NCBI RefSeq assembly: GCF_035046485.1
Contig: NC_085137.1
Location: 454,576,980 to 454,640,979 of the forward strand
Direction of reading: 5' to 3'
DNA from: Aedes albopictus
Taxonomy: Eukaryota; Arthropoda; Insecta; Diptera; Culicidae
Length of the DNA stretch: 64,000 nt
Part shown: positions 34,496 to 47,342 of the stretch, in pieces
How positions within the stretch are numbered: the stretch's first letter is position 1
How the letters are laid out: every line of letters begins with the position of its first letter
Notes under the pieces: model-generated
The model's database searches: none
Told to the model about the DNA's origin: nothing
The model's input: only the letters and a program-made list of their open reading frames with translations
Translations under genes and position numbers: made by a program

Positions 34496-35164
34496 GTATG
34501 TGAAGCGTTTCCGTTTTTTTTTCTGAGATAGGTTTCCGCCGTTCTTTTTTTAGGTTATGCCTTGGTTTAGTTTCCTATAGTCTGAGAGTTAGGTGAATAA
34601 AATTAGGGAAATTTTAACTAGGAAACACGATTGGTGAGCAAAAGTTGTTTCAGAACTTTTGAATTCACCGAAAGAAATTAATTTTCTCTAATTGAAGGGA
34701 AAGCTAAATTTAATCACCCTGGAAAAGACCATTCTTCAAGTGGGTCGAAACGTCTGGATTGAAAATTTCGCCTCCTCTTGAATAATGGTCTATTACACGC
34801 CGACAGAAAGCTCATTAAAACTGAAACAAAACTTCGAAGCCAATTTATGCATAAATCGCAGCAAACGTATTTCTCCTTCCGGTAGCTTTTTTCCTATTTC
34901 ATCATCTCTCCATCCGAACAACCGACGAACAGTGTTGATAAATTAATTAAAATTCTTTCGCGCCGTTTTGTGTTACGTCGCTACAGACTCGCGTAATTAT
35001 GATGTTTGATTATTTCCATCCTGATGTTGCACACCATCAGGGGCCGTACAGTGGGCGAAATCGAGTTCAAAATTGAATCCGGCCATTAAAAGAAATCCGG
35101 AAGGAATTTACCCCAAAAGCCGGAGAGGTCAATCATACAAATTTTGCGATATTTTCGAAGAAAA
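34496..35164 (+). other. Single-copy intron start after Rbfox1 exon b
   Basis: The sequence is AT-rich. A diverged piece near 34720-34795 (agaccattcttcaagtgg ... cgaaacgt ... ttgaataatggtct) is an imperfect inverted repeat related in motif to the foldback element at 16114. Nothing else is seen. Confidence 0.55.
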
Positions 35165-38100
35165 CCCTCTAAGGATTTTGAAGAAAATCCTCCAAGGATT
35201 TTAAAGGAAATCCTCCAAGGATTTTGAAGAGAATCCTCCAAGGATTTCGAAGGGAATCCTCCCCGGATTTCGAAGAAAATCCTCCGATGATTTCGAAGGA
35301 AATCCTCCAAGGATTTCGAAGGAAATCCTCCAAGGATTTCGAAGGAAATCCTCCAAGGATTTCAAAGGAAATCCTCCAAGGATTTCAAAGGAAATCCTCC
35401 AAGGATTTTGAAGGAAATCCTCCAAGGATTTCGAAGGAAATCCTCCTAGGATTTCGAAAGAAATGCTCCAAGGATTTCGAAGGAAATCCTCCAAGAATTT
35501 CGAAGGAAATCCTCCAAGGATTTCGAAGGGAATCCTCTCCGGATTTCGAAGAAAATCCTCCGATGATTTCGAAGGAAATCCTCCGAAGATTTCGAAGGAA
35601 ATCCTCCAAGGATTTCGAAGGAAATCCTCCAAGGATTTCGAAGGAAATCCTCCAAGGATTTCGAAGGAAATCCTCCAAGGATTTCGAAGGAAATCCTCCA
35701 AGGATTTCGAAGGAAATCCTCCAAGGATTTCGAAGGAAATCCTCCAAGGATTTCGAAGGAAATCCTCCAAGGATTTCGAAGGAAATCCTCCAAGGATTTC
35801 GAAGGAAATCCTCCAAGGATTTCGAAGGAAATCCTCCAAGGATTTCGAAGGAAATCCTCCAAGGATTTCGAAGGAAATCCTCCAAGGATTTCGAAGGAAA
35901 TCCTCCAAGGATTTCGAAGGAAATCCTCCAAGGATTTCGAAGGAAATCCTCCAAGGATTTCGAAGGAAATCCTCCAAGGATTTCGAAGGAAATCCTCCAA
36001 GGATTTCGAAGGAAATCCTCCAAGGATTTCGAAGGAAATCCTCCAAGGATTTCGAAGGAAATCCTCCAAGGATTTCGAAGGAAATCCTCCAAGGATTTCG
36101 AAGGAAATCCTCCAAGGATTTCGAAGGAAATCCTCCAAGGATTTCGAAGGAAATCCTCCAAGGATTTCGAAGGAAATCCTCCAAGGATTTCGAAGGAAAT
36201 CCTCCAAGGATTTCGAAGGAAATCCTCCAAGGATTTCGAAGGAAATCCTCCAAGGATTTCGAAGGAAATCCTCCAAGGATTTCGAAGGAAATTCTCCAAG
36301 GATTTCGAAGGAAATCCTCCAAGGATTTCAAAGGAAATCCTCCAAGGATTTCGAAGGAAATCCTCCAAGGATTTCGAAGGAAATCCTCCAAGGATTTCGA
36401 AGGAAATCCTCCAAGGATTTCGAAGGAAATCCTCCAAGGATTTCGAAGGAAATCCTCCAAGGATTTCGAAGGAAATCCTCCAAGGATTTCGAAGGAAATC
36501 CTCCCCGGATCTCGAAGGAAATTCTCCCCGGATTTCGAAGGAAATCCTCCCCGGATTTCGAAGGAAATCCTCCCCGGATTTCGAAGGAAACCCTCCCCGG
36601 ATTTCGAAGGAAATCCTCCCCGGATTTCGAAGGAAACCCTCCCCGGATTTCGAAGGAAACCCTCCCCGGATTTCGAAGGAAATCCTCCTCGGATTTCGAA
36701 GGAAATCCTTCCCGGATTTCGAAGGAAATCCTTCCCGGATTTCGAAGGAAATCCTTCCCGGATTTCGAAGGAAATCCTTCCCGGATTTCGAAAGAAATCC
36801 TTCCCGGATTTCGAAGGAAATCCTTCCCGGATTTCGAAGGAAATCCTTCTCGGATTTCGAAGGAAATCCTTCCCGGATTTCGAAGGAAATCCTTCCCAGA
36901 TTTTGAAGGAAATCCTTCCCGGATTTCGAAGGAAATCCTTCCCGGATTTCGAAGGAAATCCTTCCCGGATTTCGAAGGAAATCCTTCCCGGATTTCGAAG
37001 GAAATCCTTCCCGGATTTCGAAGGAAATCCTTCCCGGATTTCGAAGGAAATCCTTCCCGGATTTCGAAGGAAATCCTTCCCGGATTTCGAAGGAAATCCT
37101 TCCCGGATTTCGAAGGAAATCCTTCCCGGATTTCGAAGGAAATCCTTACCGGATTTCGAAGGAAATCCTTACCGGATTTCGAAGGAAATCCTTACCGGAT
37201 TTTGAAGGAAATCCTTACCGGATTTCGAAGGAAATCCTTACCAGATTTCGAAGGAAATCCTTCCCGGATTTCGAAGGAAATCCTGCCCGGATTTCGAAGG
37301 AAATCCTCCCCGGAATTCGAAGGAAATCCTCCCAGGATTTCGAAGGAAATCTTCCCAGGATTTCGAAGGAAATCCTTCCCGGATTTCAAAGGAAATCCTT
37401 CCCGGATTTCGAAGGAAATCCTTCCCGGATTTCGAAGGAAATCCTTCCCGGATTTCGAAGGAAATCCTTACCGGATTTCGAAGGAAATCCTTACCGGATT
37501 TCGAAGGAAATCCTTACCGGATTTCGAAGGAAATCCTTACCAGATTTCGAAGGAAATCCTTACCAGATTTCGAAGGAAATCCTTACCAGATTTCGAAGGA
37601 AATCCTTCCCGGATTTCGAAGGAAATCCTGCCCGGATTTCGAAGGAAATCCTCCCCGGAATTCGAAGGAAATCCTCCCCGGATTTCGAAGGAAATCTTCC
37701 CAGGATTTCGAAGGAAATCCTTCCCGGATTTCAAAGGAAATCCTTCCCGGATTTCGAAGGAAATCCTTCCCGGATTTCGAAGGAAATCCTTCCCGGATTT
37801 CGAAGGAAATCCTTACCGGATTTCGAAGGAAATCCTTACCGGATTTCGAAGGAAATCCTTACCGGATTTTGAAGGAAATCCTTACCGGATTTCGAAGGAA
37901 ATCCTTACCAGATTTCGAAGGAAATCCTTCCCGGATTTCGAAGGAAATCCTGCCCGGATTTCGAAGGAAATCCTCCCCGGAATTCGAAGGAAATCCTCCC
38001 AGGATTTCGAAGGAAATCTTCCCAGGATTTCGAAGGAAATCCTTCCCGGATTTCAAAGGAAATCCTTCCCGGATTTCGAAGGAAATCCTTCCCGGATTTC

Positions 38101-38727
38101 GAAGGAAATCCTTCCCGGATTTCGAAGGAAATCCTTACCGGATTTCGAAGGAAATCCTTACCGGATTTCGAAGGAAATCCTTACCGGATTTCGAAGGAAA
38201 TCCTTACCAGATTTCGAAGGAAATCCTTACCAGATTTCGAAGGAAATCCTTACCAGATTTCGAAGGAAATCCTTCCCGGATTTCGAAGGAAATCCTGCCC
38301 GGATTTCGAAGGAAATCCTCCCCGGAATTCGAAGGAAATCCTCCCCGGATTTCGAAGGAAATCTTCCCAGGATTTCGAAGGAAATCCTCCTAGGATTTCG
38401 AAGGAAATCCTCCTAGGATTTCGAAGGAAATCCTCCAAGGATTTCGAAGGAAATCCTCGCAAGAATTTCGAAGGAAATCCTCGCAAGGATTTCGAAGGAA
38501 ATCCTCGCAAGGATTTCGAAGGAAGTCCTCGCAAGGATTTCGAAGGAAAACCTCCCAGGATTTCGAAGGAAATCTTCCCAGGATTTTGAAGGAAATCCTC
38601 GCAAGGATTTCGCAAAAAATCCTCACAGGAAATCCTCGCAAGGATTTCGCAAAAAATCCTCACAGGAAATCCTCCAAGGATTTCAAAAGAATGTCTCCAA
38701 GGATATCAAAGAAGACCCTGCAAGAAG
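35165..38727. repeat. 23-bp quasi-palindromic array A5 (AGGATTTC arms, loop GAAG)
   Basis: Units have arms AGGATTTC and GAAATCCT, loop GAAG and linker CCA (about 35590-36490). The linker and first arm base then change to CCC/TCC with CGGATTTC (36490-37140) and TAC (37140-38270). A higher-order repeat of 667 bp (29 units) lies at 37199-38380. The right edge has CGC linkers. Frames of 400-580 codons on both strands are repeat artefacts. Confidence 0.96.
37199..38380. repeat. Higher-order repeat in A5, alternating 15- and 14-unit blocks
   Basis: A marker series (a unit with cctgcccgg, then one with ccccggaattc, then cttcccagg) occurs at about 37257, 37602, 37924 and 38269. Offsets are 345, 322 and 345 bp, exactly 15, 14 and 15 units. 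The compound period is 667 bp. Confidence 0.85.
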
Positions 38728-40189
38728 GAAGAATGGAGTGAAATAAAATGTACGTTTTTGGCCCGAGTTTTCCCACTGTTCATCGGTTTTGTTTTAATTG
38801 GCGAGAAATTCAATTACAGCCACAATTATTCACGTTACAACTCAACTTTCGTTGGATTGAGGAAGGATTGGCTTCGAAGTTTTTTTTGTTTCAGTTTTAC
38901 AATGCTTTTGATTTTTTTTTTTTCAAGGTAGGAATCAATCCCCCGAAAGTCTTGGTTAGGTCAAATTCAGAAAATATCCCCCCCTTCATTACTATATACC
39001 AATGAAAAATATGAAAATTACGCTTAAAAACAATTTGCAATCAAAAAATATAATCTTTTTTTGTTTATATATATTTTTAACATCGTTTTTGTTTTTGTTT
39101 CTTTTTTCCATACTCTCTTCTTCATCGATTTTCATCATCTATCACTAGTACTATCACTTACATTAATCCATTCCTTTTTTGTTTTCTTTTGTACCATATT
39201 TTCCATTTTTCCCCGTTTTTCGTTTTGATTTTTGTTTCTTTTGTTAGTTTAGCGATTGTGTCTATCCGAGTTACTTCCCACTCTTTACACTTTCGACACT
39301 CATCAATTGTTGTTAAACGAAGCCCAACACACACACATACGCATACACACAAACGTATTAGGCCCATTTTGTTCACTCATTGAATCCCAGTACTGCTCGA
39401 AACATAGACTTTCTTTGTAATTGTAATCTTTCTCACTTCGATATGCTTTAGTTACGTTTGCTCCTTCTTCTAGTCCCACTACTACTACTACAACTATCGC
39501 TACTCGTTACATTTCACCCCCTCCTCTCCCGCAATCCCGCCCGGTCCTCTTCGTTATATACTGTAATATATTGAAAGCATACCTTCTCTTACCACTACTA
39601 ACAAATGATGACTGATGACTGGATCGATTGTCGCTTTTGGTTGGTTACTCCGTTTCCGTTTTTGTTAGTTTCTTTTACTTGATATGGATTGATATATGAA
39701 AGTAGTAGATTCCTACAACTGTACGTACACCACAGTGTGGTAGTGTGTTTGTCACGGTTTTTGGGTGGATAGGAAAATTGTGAGCATAAACAAACGCTTT
39801 GAATGTTACGGAAAATAAATGGCTGCACTTGTAAGATGGGTTCGATGCTTGGGATGTGTTAAAAATGGTTATTTTCATGTTTTTTTTTTTGTTATTTGTA
39901 TTTGATCACAATTCTTTTTCCTTTCTGTGCTCTAGTCTATATTATTCGATGACATAAGAGTATGAGATGTTTTTCAATAAAATATTGGCTTAATCATTTA
40001 TTATTTGTGTTATTAGAAATTACTCCGATTATCCAATATGAAATGATAAAAATATTGTATTTAAATACCCTATAGAAGACGATTTTTTAGATAGCCGAAA
40101 CGTTGGTAATAAAAAACAGGTTATTTTCATGTCATATGAACAATTTTTTATTTATTTTCAATGATTTTGTACAGCTTTTTGAGCTACTT
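38728..40189 (+). other. AT-rich single-copy intron segment
   Basis: T-rich intronic sequence with a CA-type microsatellite near 39328-39353. No exon, RNA gene or bounded element is recognised. Confidence 0.6.
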
Positions 40190-41350
40190 GTGATTTCGAT
40201 TCGATTCTGATTCGATTCCGATTCGATTTCGACTCGATTTCGATTCTATTCGATTTTGATTCGATTTCGATTCGATTTCGATTCGATTTCGATTCGATTT
40301 CGATTACGATTCGATTACGATTCGATTTCGATTTCGATTACTATTCGATTTCGATTTCGATTCGATTTCGATTCGGTTTAGATTCGATTTCGATTTCGAT
40401 TTGATTTCGATTCGGTTTAGATTCGATTTCGATTTCGATTTCGATTTCGATTTCGATTTCGATTTCGATTTCGATTCGGTTTCGATTCGATTTCGATTCG
40501 ATTTCGATTCGATTTCGATTCGATTTCGATTCGATTTCGATTCGATTTCGATTCGATTTCGATTCGATTTCGATTCGATTTCGATTCGATTTCGATTCGA
40601 TTTCGATTCGATTTCAATTCGATTTCGATTCGATTTCGATTCGATTTCGATTCGATTTCGATTCGATTTCGATTCGATTTCGATTCGATTTCGATTCGAT
40701 TTCGATTCGATTTCGATTCGATTTCGATTCGATTTCGATTCGATTTCGATTCGATTTCGATTCGATTTCGATTCGATTTCGATTCGATTTCGATTCGATT
40801 TCGATTCGATTTCGATATGATTTCGATTCGATTTCGATTCGATTTCGATTCGATTTCGATTCGATTTCGATTCGATTTCGATTCGATTTCGATTCGATTT
40901 CGATTCGATTTCGATTCGATTTCGATTCGATTTCGATTCGATTTCGATTCGATTTCGATTCGATTTCAATTCGATTTCGATTCGATTTCGATTCGATTTC
41001 GATTCGATTTCGATTCGATTTCGATTCGATTTCGATTCGATTTCGATTCGATTTCGATTCGATTTCGATTCGATTTCGATTCGATTTCGATTCGATTTCG
41101 ATTCGATTTCGATTCGATTTCGATTCGATTTCGATTCGATTTCGATTCGATTTCGATTCGATTTCGATTCGATTTCGATTCGATTTCGATTCGATTTCGA
41201 TTCGATTTCGATTCGATTTCGATTCGATTTCGATTCGATTTCGATTCGATTTCGATTCGATTTCGATTCGATTTCGATTTCGATTCGATTTCGATTCGAT
41301 TTCGATTCGATTTCGATTCGACTTCGATTCGATTTCGATTCGATTTCATG
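40190..41350 (+). repeat. 11-bp array, forward orientation (TTTCGATTCGA)n
   Basis: There are about 100 units, nearly perfect between 40490 and 41340. A left edge (40435-40485) is made of 6-bp ttcgat... units that omit part of the 11-mer. Each unit holds two TCGA palindromes separated by alternating 1- and 2-bp gaps. The spurious plus-strand frames read Phe/Asp/Ser/Ile/Arg repeats. Confidence 0.95.
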
Positions 41351-42000
41351 ATTGGATTTTATGATTCGATTTCATGATATGATTCAATGAATCGATTTCA
41401 TTTTAAATGGATTTCTATTCAATTTTGATTCGATTTCGATTCTATTTCGATTCTATTTCGATTCGATTTCGATGCGATTTCGATTCGATTTCGATTCGAT
41501 TTTGATTCGATTTCGATTCGATTTTGATTCGATTTCGATTTGATTCGATATCGATTCAATTTCATGATTCGATTTTGATTCGATTTCATGATTCGATTGT
41601 ATGATTCCGATTCATGATATGATTCAATGAATCGATTTCATGATTGGATTTTAAAAGATTTCGATTCAATTTTGATTCGATTTCGATTTTATTTCGATTC
41701 GATTTCGATTCGATCTCGATTTGATTTCGATTCGGTTTCATGATCCGATTTCATGATTCGATTTCGATTCGATTTCATGATTTGATTTTATGATTCGATT
41801 GTATGATTCGATTTCATGATTGGATTGTAAAAGATTTCGATTCAATTTTGATTCGATTTCGATTCAATTTCGATTCGATCTCGATATGATTTCGATTCGG
41901 TTTCATAATCCGATTTCATGATTCGATATCGATTCGATTTCATGATTTGATTTTATGATTCGATTTTATAACTCGATTCGATATTCTTAGGATTTAGTTT
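41351..42000 (+). repeat. Degenerate ATGATT/TCGATT tract, forward
   Basis: This is decayed flank of the 11-bp array mixed with gatttcatgattcgattt-type units of variable length. Two sub-blocks (about 41345-41540 and 41570-41750) look like degenerate copies of one another. Confidence 0.75.
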
Positions 42001-43320
42001 CATGATGAGGTTTAATTGATTAAAATCGATTTAAAGATTATATTTCCGTATCAGTTTGAAATTTTGGTGGATTTGTTTTTAAATTCAGGTTTCTATTTGC
42101 TTAGACAGAGCGTCGTAGTTTGATTAATGATGACATCAAAAACAGATAAATATTGATCATTTGAATCAATGTGCCTGTATAAATATGGGTTATTCCCACT
42201 CTTTACACAAAAATCAGGTCAGCAAAGGCACTTCGCATTGGAGTCAGATAAATTGCTTTCATTGATTGCGACTTCCATGAATAACTTTTCTCTGACGACA
42301 ACGACGACGATGATTCATTAATCTTCTCAACTGATACAACCATACACACAATTTCACATCTTCCAACAAAAGCCGACCGAGTGGGAGGCATGCAGCTAGT
42401 AGCAGCTGGTCTTTTGTTCCGAGTTGCAAGCTTCTAAGCTCTCCCCCGGGGGGCATCATCATGACATGATAGGCAAGATTAATCGAACGTTTGATGTCAT
42501 CATATCTCATGAATATCTTTGAGCCCCTTCGTCTGAGTACCCCCACCACTGCATTGCGAGGACCAAAGTGCACATCTTCTGAGACAAAATTTCTTCACAC
42601 AGTTTTATGATACACTTCTGGTCGAAGGTCCTACCGACATAGAAGCGTTCAAAGATAACGTCGTAAAACTCCTTTCTCAGAGCCGGATTGTGTGAACTCC
42701 AACAACAAAAACACCACCATTGCTCGGTTTCGAAAGTTACGACTGTTGACAAAGGGCTTGTCTTTTGTTCAGGCGGGAAAATTGACACAAGTGGGGCGGT
42801 CACACCTTCCCTGGCTGGCGTCCATGTCATCAACTTCTTCTTGATAGTGTGATGACTTAATAAATAGTGAACGCTTCTCTTCAGAAGCTGCGCCGGAGAG
42901 GAAATTGCAATTTTGCCCTCCGCTCCGAAGGATCACTCCTCACAGCCACAGCTAGGGTCAATGTTGCGAACGAGTGAGCACTGCAAAATTGCCACCATTG
43001 ATTTCCGCTGGTGGTGGAGGACGGGAAGGGGCGATAGTGCAGTGAAATGATCAACTTTTGCGCCGCATTGTCCTGCTCCTGCACTCAGGAGCCTTCTGAT
43101 GACACAAACTTAGTTCCACAGTCTCTAATTTCTATGATGAATGTGACAAACGTTGTTTGGGAAGCTGTTCAAAAGTTGCTCGTTACGAAGTTTGTCCAGC
43201 TGGGGTGGTGTGAGCTCGCTTTGCCATGATGAAGCTTCATGGACATCGTTGGAGATGTTATTGTAGCCAAAATGTTTTAAACTTCACGAGAATGCTTGAA
43301 CTTTTTTAAAACACATCTCA
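42001..43320. other. Single-copy intron segment
   Basis: No supported gene. Composition is less AT-rich than its neighbours (42400-43200). Short frames such as 42507-42833 (minus) show no recognisable family. Confidence 0.5.
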
Positions 43321-44035
43321 GTGTGTTAAAGAAACTTAGATCGATTCATGAAATCGGTCATCCGAATCATGGAATCGAATTATTTAAAATAAACATTTTA
43401 AATAATCATGAAAACGAACCAACGAATCGAGTCACGAAATGGTGAAATCGAGTCATGAAATTTTATCGTTAAATCGAAGTAATGAAACAGAATCATGAAA
43501 TTGAATCAAGACATTGAATTGTGAAATAAAATCATGATTCTGAATCATGAAATCGAATCATGGAATTGAATCATAAAAAAGCATCATGGAATTGAGAAAT
43601 AAAATGAAATCCTGAAATAGAGTTATGTGTGAAACTGAATCATGGAATTGAAACACGATATCGAATCATGAAATACAATCATGACATTTAATCATGAAAT
43701 TTGTGAATGAATCATGAAATTAAATCATAAATTCAAATCATGAATTCAAATTAATGGAACAAATCATGAAGCTTTTCATAGCATCATGAAACCGAATCAT
43801 AAATTGGAAAAAATGATAAAACAACGAATCATGAATGAAATCGTTAAAGCTAATAGTTGAATAAATTATGCATTGCATCATGAAATCGAAATGAGAAGTC
43901 AAATCATGATCATGAAACCGTGAACAGACGCATGATATCAATATGTGGAATCGTGTCATTTAAATTGTCAAAAAAATCATTAAAATGAAAACGATACGTC
44001 GAATCGTAATATTCAGTCATGAAACCGAATCGAAT
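43321..44035 (-). repeat. Degenerate ATGATT tract, reverse orientation
   Basis: Units of the type aatcatgaaatcgaatcatg are the reverse complement of those at 41351-42000. Period is irregular (about 11-16 bp). Confidence 0.75.
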
Positions 44036-44654
44036 TTAAGGTTCTGCTCTTAAAAAAGAATGTTGTAAAATCCGATGTAACATGAACAACTTGAAAAATA
44101 CGGCAACATTCGTTTCGACTGTTCAAACAAAAGGAACAAAAATCAACAAGGAATGGAAAATGTTTACACGGTCAATGAAAGAAAAAAAATCAAGAAAATT
44201 GCTGCTCCCTTCTCAGAGGTGTGAACAAAAGCAACCAAGAAAAAAAAACAATGAAACACCGGAAATCCAGACGACGAACGGTCGAGTAATTAGGCTGTGA
44301 CGAGTTATCAGATTGTACGTCTCAACAAAAGTTGGAGGGACAGGGAGGGACGAATTGAGTTCCCTCGGCACTAATTGAGACGCTCTTTTCCGATTTGGAT
44401 TGTTTCGTTGAGAACGAGTAGTCCTTGTAAAATTTTCCAGAAAAAAAAATAAGTTAAAGAAAATAAAATATTCTCAATTGGTTGGAAGAATGACAAAGTG
44501 GCTTGACTGTGAAATCACACTTGTGATTGATTCAATATTTGAAAATCAAATATTTGATATGTACCTTGGTGAAGCTCCTATCTGAAATGGATCGAAACAA
44601 CGCAAAAAAAAATAAAATAAAAAATATCCTATTAAAAGCTAGTACAATACATTG

Positions 44655-44846
44655 TACACCCGATTCTTTTTCTGCACGGGTCTGGTTTTTGCTATAACTC
44701 AGTCATTTTTTAACCGATTCTCATGAAATTTTGTACACTGATAGTACTAACCGTGCCTACATGTGTACAAAATTTCATGAAAATCGGTTAAAAATTGACT
44801 GAGTTATAGCGAAAACCAGACCCGTGCAAAAAAAGAATCGGGTGTA
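44655..44846. mobile_element. Foldback MITE of 192 bp with TA ends
   Basis: It is almost a perfect palindrome. TACACCCGATTCTTTTTCTG on the left answers a run ending AAAGAATCGGGTGTA on the right, and the arms of about 80 bp meet around a spacer of roughly 30 bp. Terminal TA suggests a Tc1/mariner-type target, although TTG on both sides is also possible. Confidence 0.8.
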
Positions 44847-44876
44847 TTGCAACATTATGCTACAGTTTTATTTTCG

Positions 44877-45297
44877 TATTGTTCAATCTGTGGTTGAACA
44901 ATACAAAAACAATAAACAGTCCGAGTTTTGCAAGAGATTTGCATCGGAAAAATCGATTTTTCAGTTATGACGATAACCATCTATTATCATATTGTAAAAT
45001 GTTCATTTACTATACACCGAATGGTTCATAACCATATGCTATATTGTTATTGTATTGTTCTGGTAGAATTGCCTCAATAATTCTTTAAAAACATTACATT
45101 AACGATATAGTTTATGGTTATGCACCATTCGGTGTATAGTAAATGGAAATTTTGCAATATAATAGATGAGTATCGTAATAATAACATATAAGTTGATTTT
45201 TTCGATGATTTCGATGATCTTTCGATGAAAATCTTATGCGCAAATCAGTCTGTTTATTGTTTTTATAGTTTTCAACCATAGATTGTATTGTGTGAAA
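44877..45297. mobile_element. Long foldback element of about 420 bp
   Basis: Arms of about 200 bp are complementary in the same block order: caatctgtggttgaa, aaaacaataaacag, cgataaccatctattat and ttactatacaccgaatgg on the left match the reverse complement of the right arm. Arms have diverged by substitutions and small indels. It starts about 30 bp after the preceding foldback element. Confidence 0.75.
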
Positions 45298-45336
45298 TGG
45301 AAAATGGTCATTTTTAACCGGGCATATACTCTTGAC

Positions 45337-45873
45337 CAGGGTCGTGCAATTTCGAAAGGAAAACATGACGTACGACGACTGTAGCAAATCGTTTCCCATG
45401 CGAACGGACTGCTGCGATGCTTCATCTCTCACCCAGCAACACACTCGTTCATTGCTGCTACAGAAACAAGTGTGTATGAAACATAGGATGATACACTTGG
45501 ATTTTCGTTTCATTTATGAGTCATTGAAATACTTCAACATGCTAAAAACACTATTTAAACCACATTTTTAAATAGTAGTGCACGCCAATAGAATGATAAT
45601 TATGTTTTATGAAAGAGGCTAACAAATTCGACCACTTAAATCCAATTAACCGGCGCCCGTAACCATTGAGAGACTAGCGCGCACCAGTGAGACACTAATG
45701 CTCTGACGGGTGAAGCACAAGCAATGCGACCGGGTGGGAGACTACCGAGTGCCACGATGAGTGGAAAAGTTTTTTTAACGACCGAGTCATTAGAAAAATG
45801 TATGAAACACTTGAAGTGACTCATTCAAATGTTGCATGAAAGTGTATCATTGAAACGAAATTGTACGCCCCTG
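45337..45873. mobile_element. 537-bp hAT-like MITE with 8-bp target-site duplication
   Basis: The ends are inverted repeats CAGGGTCGTGCAATTTCG and CAGGGGCGTACAATTTCG (read inward). The perfect 8-bp duplication CTCTTGAC lies at 45329-45336 and 45874-45881. CAGGG-type ends plus an 8-bp duplication are the hallmarks of hAT elements. No transposase is encoded, so it is non-autonomous. Confidence 0.88.
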
Positions 45874-46521
45874 CTCTTGACTTTCACTTGACACGCAATA
45901 TTTATTCAATTACCTTCAACCGGATTACTTTCTGCGATCCCGTTTCCAAATCTACATAGACAGGTGCCCTTGCTGTCAGCTTCCGGGCAGAACATTTTCT
46001 GCACCCTTACTTTCAGTGTCAAACATCCATCCAGACTCAAAGTAAGATGAAGTGCGATACAGATAAGCCTCACTTTCGATTTCCCAACCCGACGCCGCAG
46101 CGCTCCTCCTTCTTCTACAAGGAATGCAAATTCGAGGCTTCCATTATCGCATTCTTATCATCCCGGTACGGAGGCGGCCTTCCTTGTCTGATGTGCCTAT
46201 TTTCTCGGCAACAAAATTTCCCGAAAGAATGCGATAACGAGCGGAAACAATCCAACTTACATAAATTCAGCTGATTTACAGCCTTAATTTCACCTGCCCG
46301 CGACCCGTCCGTCGTTTGGCTCCCGGGGCGGTAAATGACACTGACAGTGTTTTGCAAATTGCCTCGGAAGTCGTTTGACGATAAAGATGTATTGAGGCAT
46401 TTACTACATTTTTCTAATTGGATGGATGAAGTTCGTCCTAATATCAAAAGTTTTACTTTATGGTGTCGCAGTCTACTGATCGTTGCGTAAAAGCTTAGAG
46501 AAATCGAATGATTTTTTTTGT

Positions 46522-46600
46522 GCTGATGGTTCTGCGGATAACGGCGCCTAGTCCTGTCTTGATGAGCCATGAGTTCAAATCCCACTCCAGAAACTTTTTT
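46522..46600 (+). mobile_element. Possible tRNA-like/SINE fragment with T-run
   Basis: A B-box-like AGTTCAAATCCC (about 46570-46581) is followed by a T9 run that would terminate Pol III. No convincing A box or cloverleaf could be drawn, so this is tentative. Confidence 0.3.
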
Positions 46601-46734
46601 TTTCTTTCCTTATTCTCAGAAAACACTTTACTTTTGCGATTATGACAGTTGTTAAAGTTCTGGAATCAAATTCAAATTGAAATAAGATGGTTAAGTCAAT
46701 TTTTCAAATGAAGTTTCATTAGAGACGATTTTGC

Positions 46735-46810
46735 GATAAATAAAACTTTGAATTGCTAGACAGACACGGAGAAAGTCTGTCTAGCAATTAAAAATTTGAT
46801 TTATGATAAA
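46735..46810. repeat. Short foldback hairpin
   Basis: Arms of about 30 bp, gataaat-aaa-ctttgaattgctagacagac and its approximate complement, enclose about 12 bp. It is probably a tiny MITE remnant. Confidence 0.6.
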
Positions 46811-47342
46811 TTTTCAATCGCGGACTAAGGCATAAAAAAAAATCAAGAAGTTTTCAACAATACACCCACATCGTCCAACGCCATCCCCATCGCCATCATC
46901 ATCCTCCCACAAGTCAGTGTTGCGTCTTGCGTCCTGTCGAGACTTAGGAAAAGAAAAGACGAAAAGTTTTCCACAGCTTCCACTTTCACTGATTACTACA
47001 GTCTGCTGCGTAGTTTCAGAGCTCAGCCTGGGAAAATCCGCTGGGAAATTTCACAGGTACCACGCATTGCGACGAGCGTTCGATTTAATGGTAAATAGCT
47101 CGTCGAATTTGTTTACTCTTCTCCCTCTTATCATATACATTCAATGAAGTTTTAATCATCTTTTGTAAACAGATTGCCGCCTCCTCCGGGGGGGTTCGGT
47201 TGATGTCAGACACACAGAGATATTATTTAGGTGATGACATTTTCGATGCGAAAAGGACTTCGCTCGACTTAGAAGGAGGGGAGGTTCTTCGAAAAAAAAT
47301 GGTGGAAAACGAAGGGAGCACAAGAATAGAAAGTGTTTTCCC

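Larger units (their letters stand above)
44036..47342. other. Intron segment with several short inverted-repeat elements
   Basis: Apart from the elements listed at 44655, 44877, 45337, 46522 and 46735, the sequence is AT-rich and apparently single-copy, without a supported gene. Confidence 0.5.
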
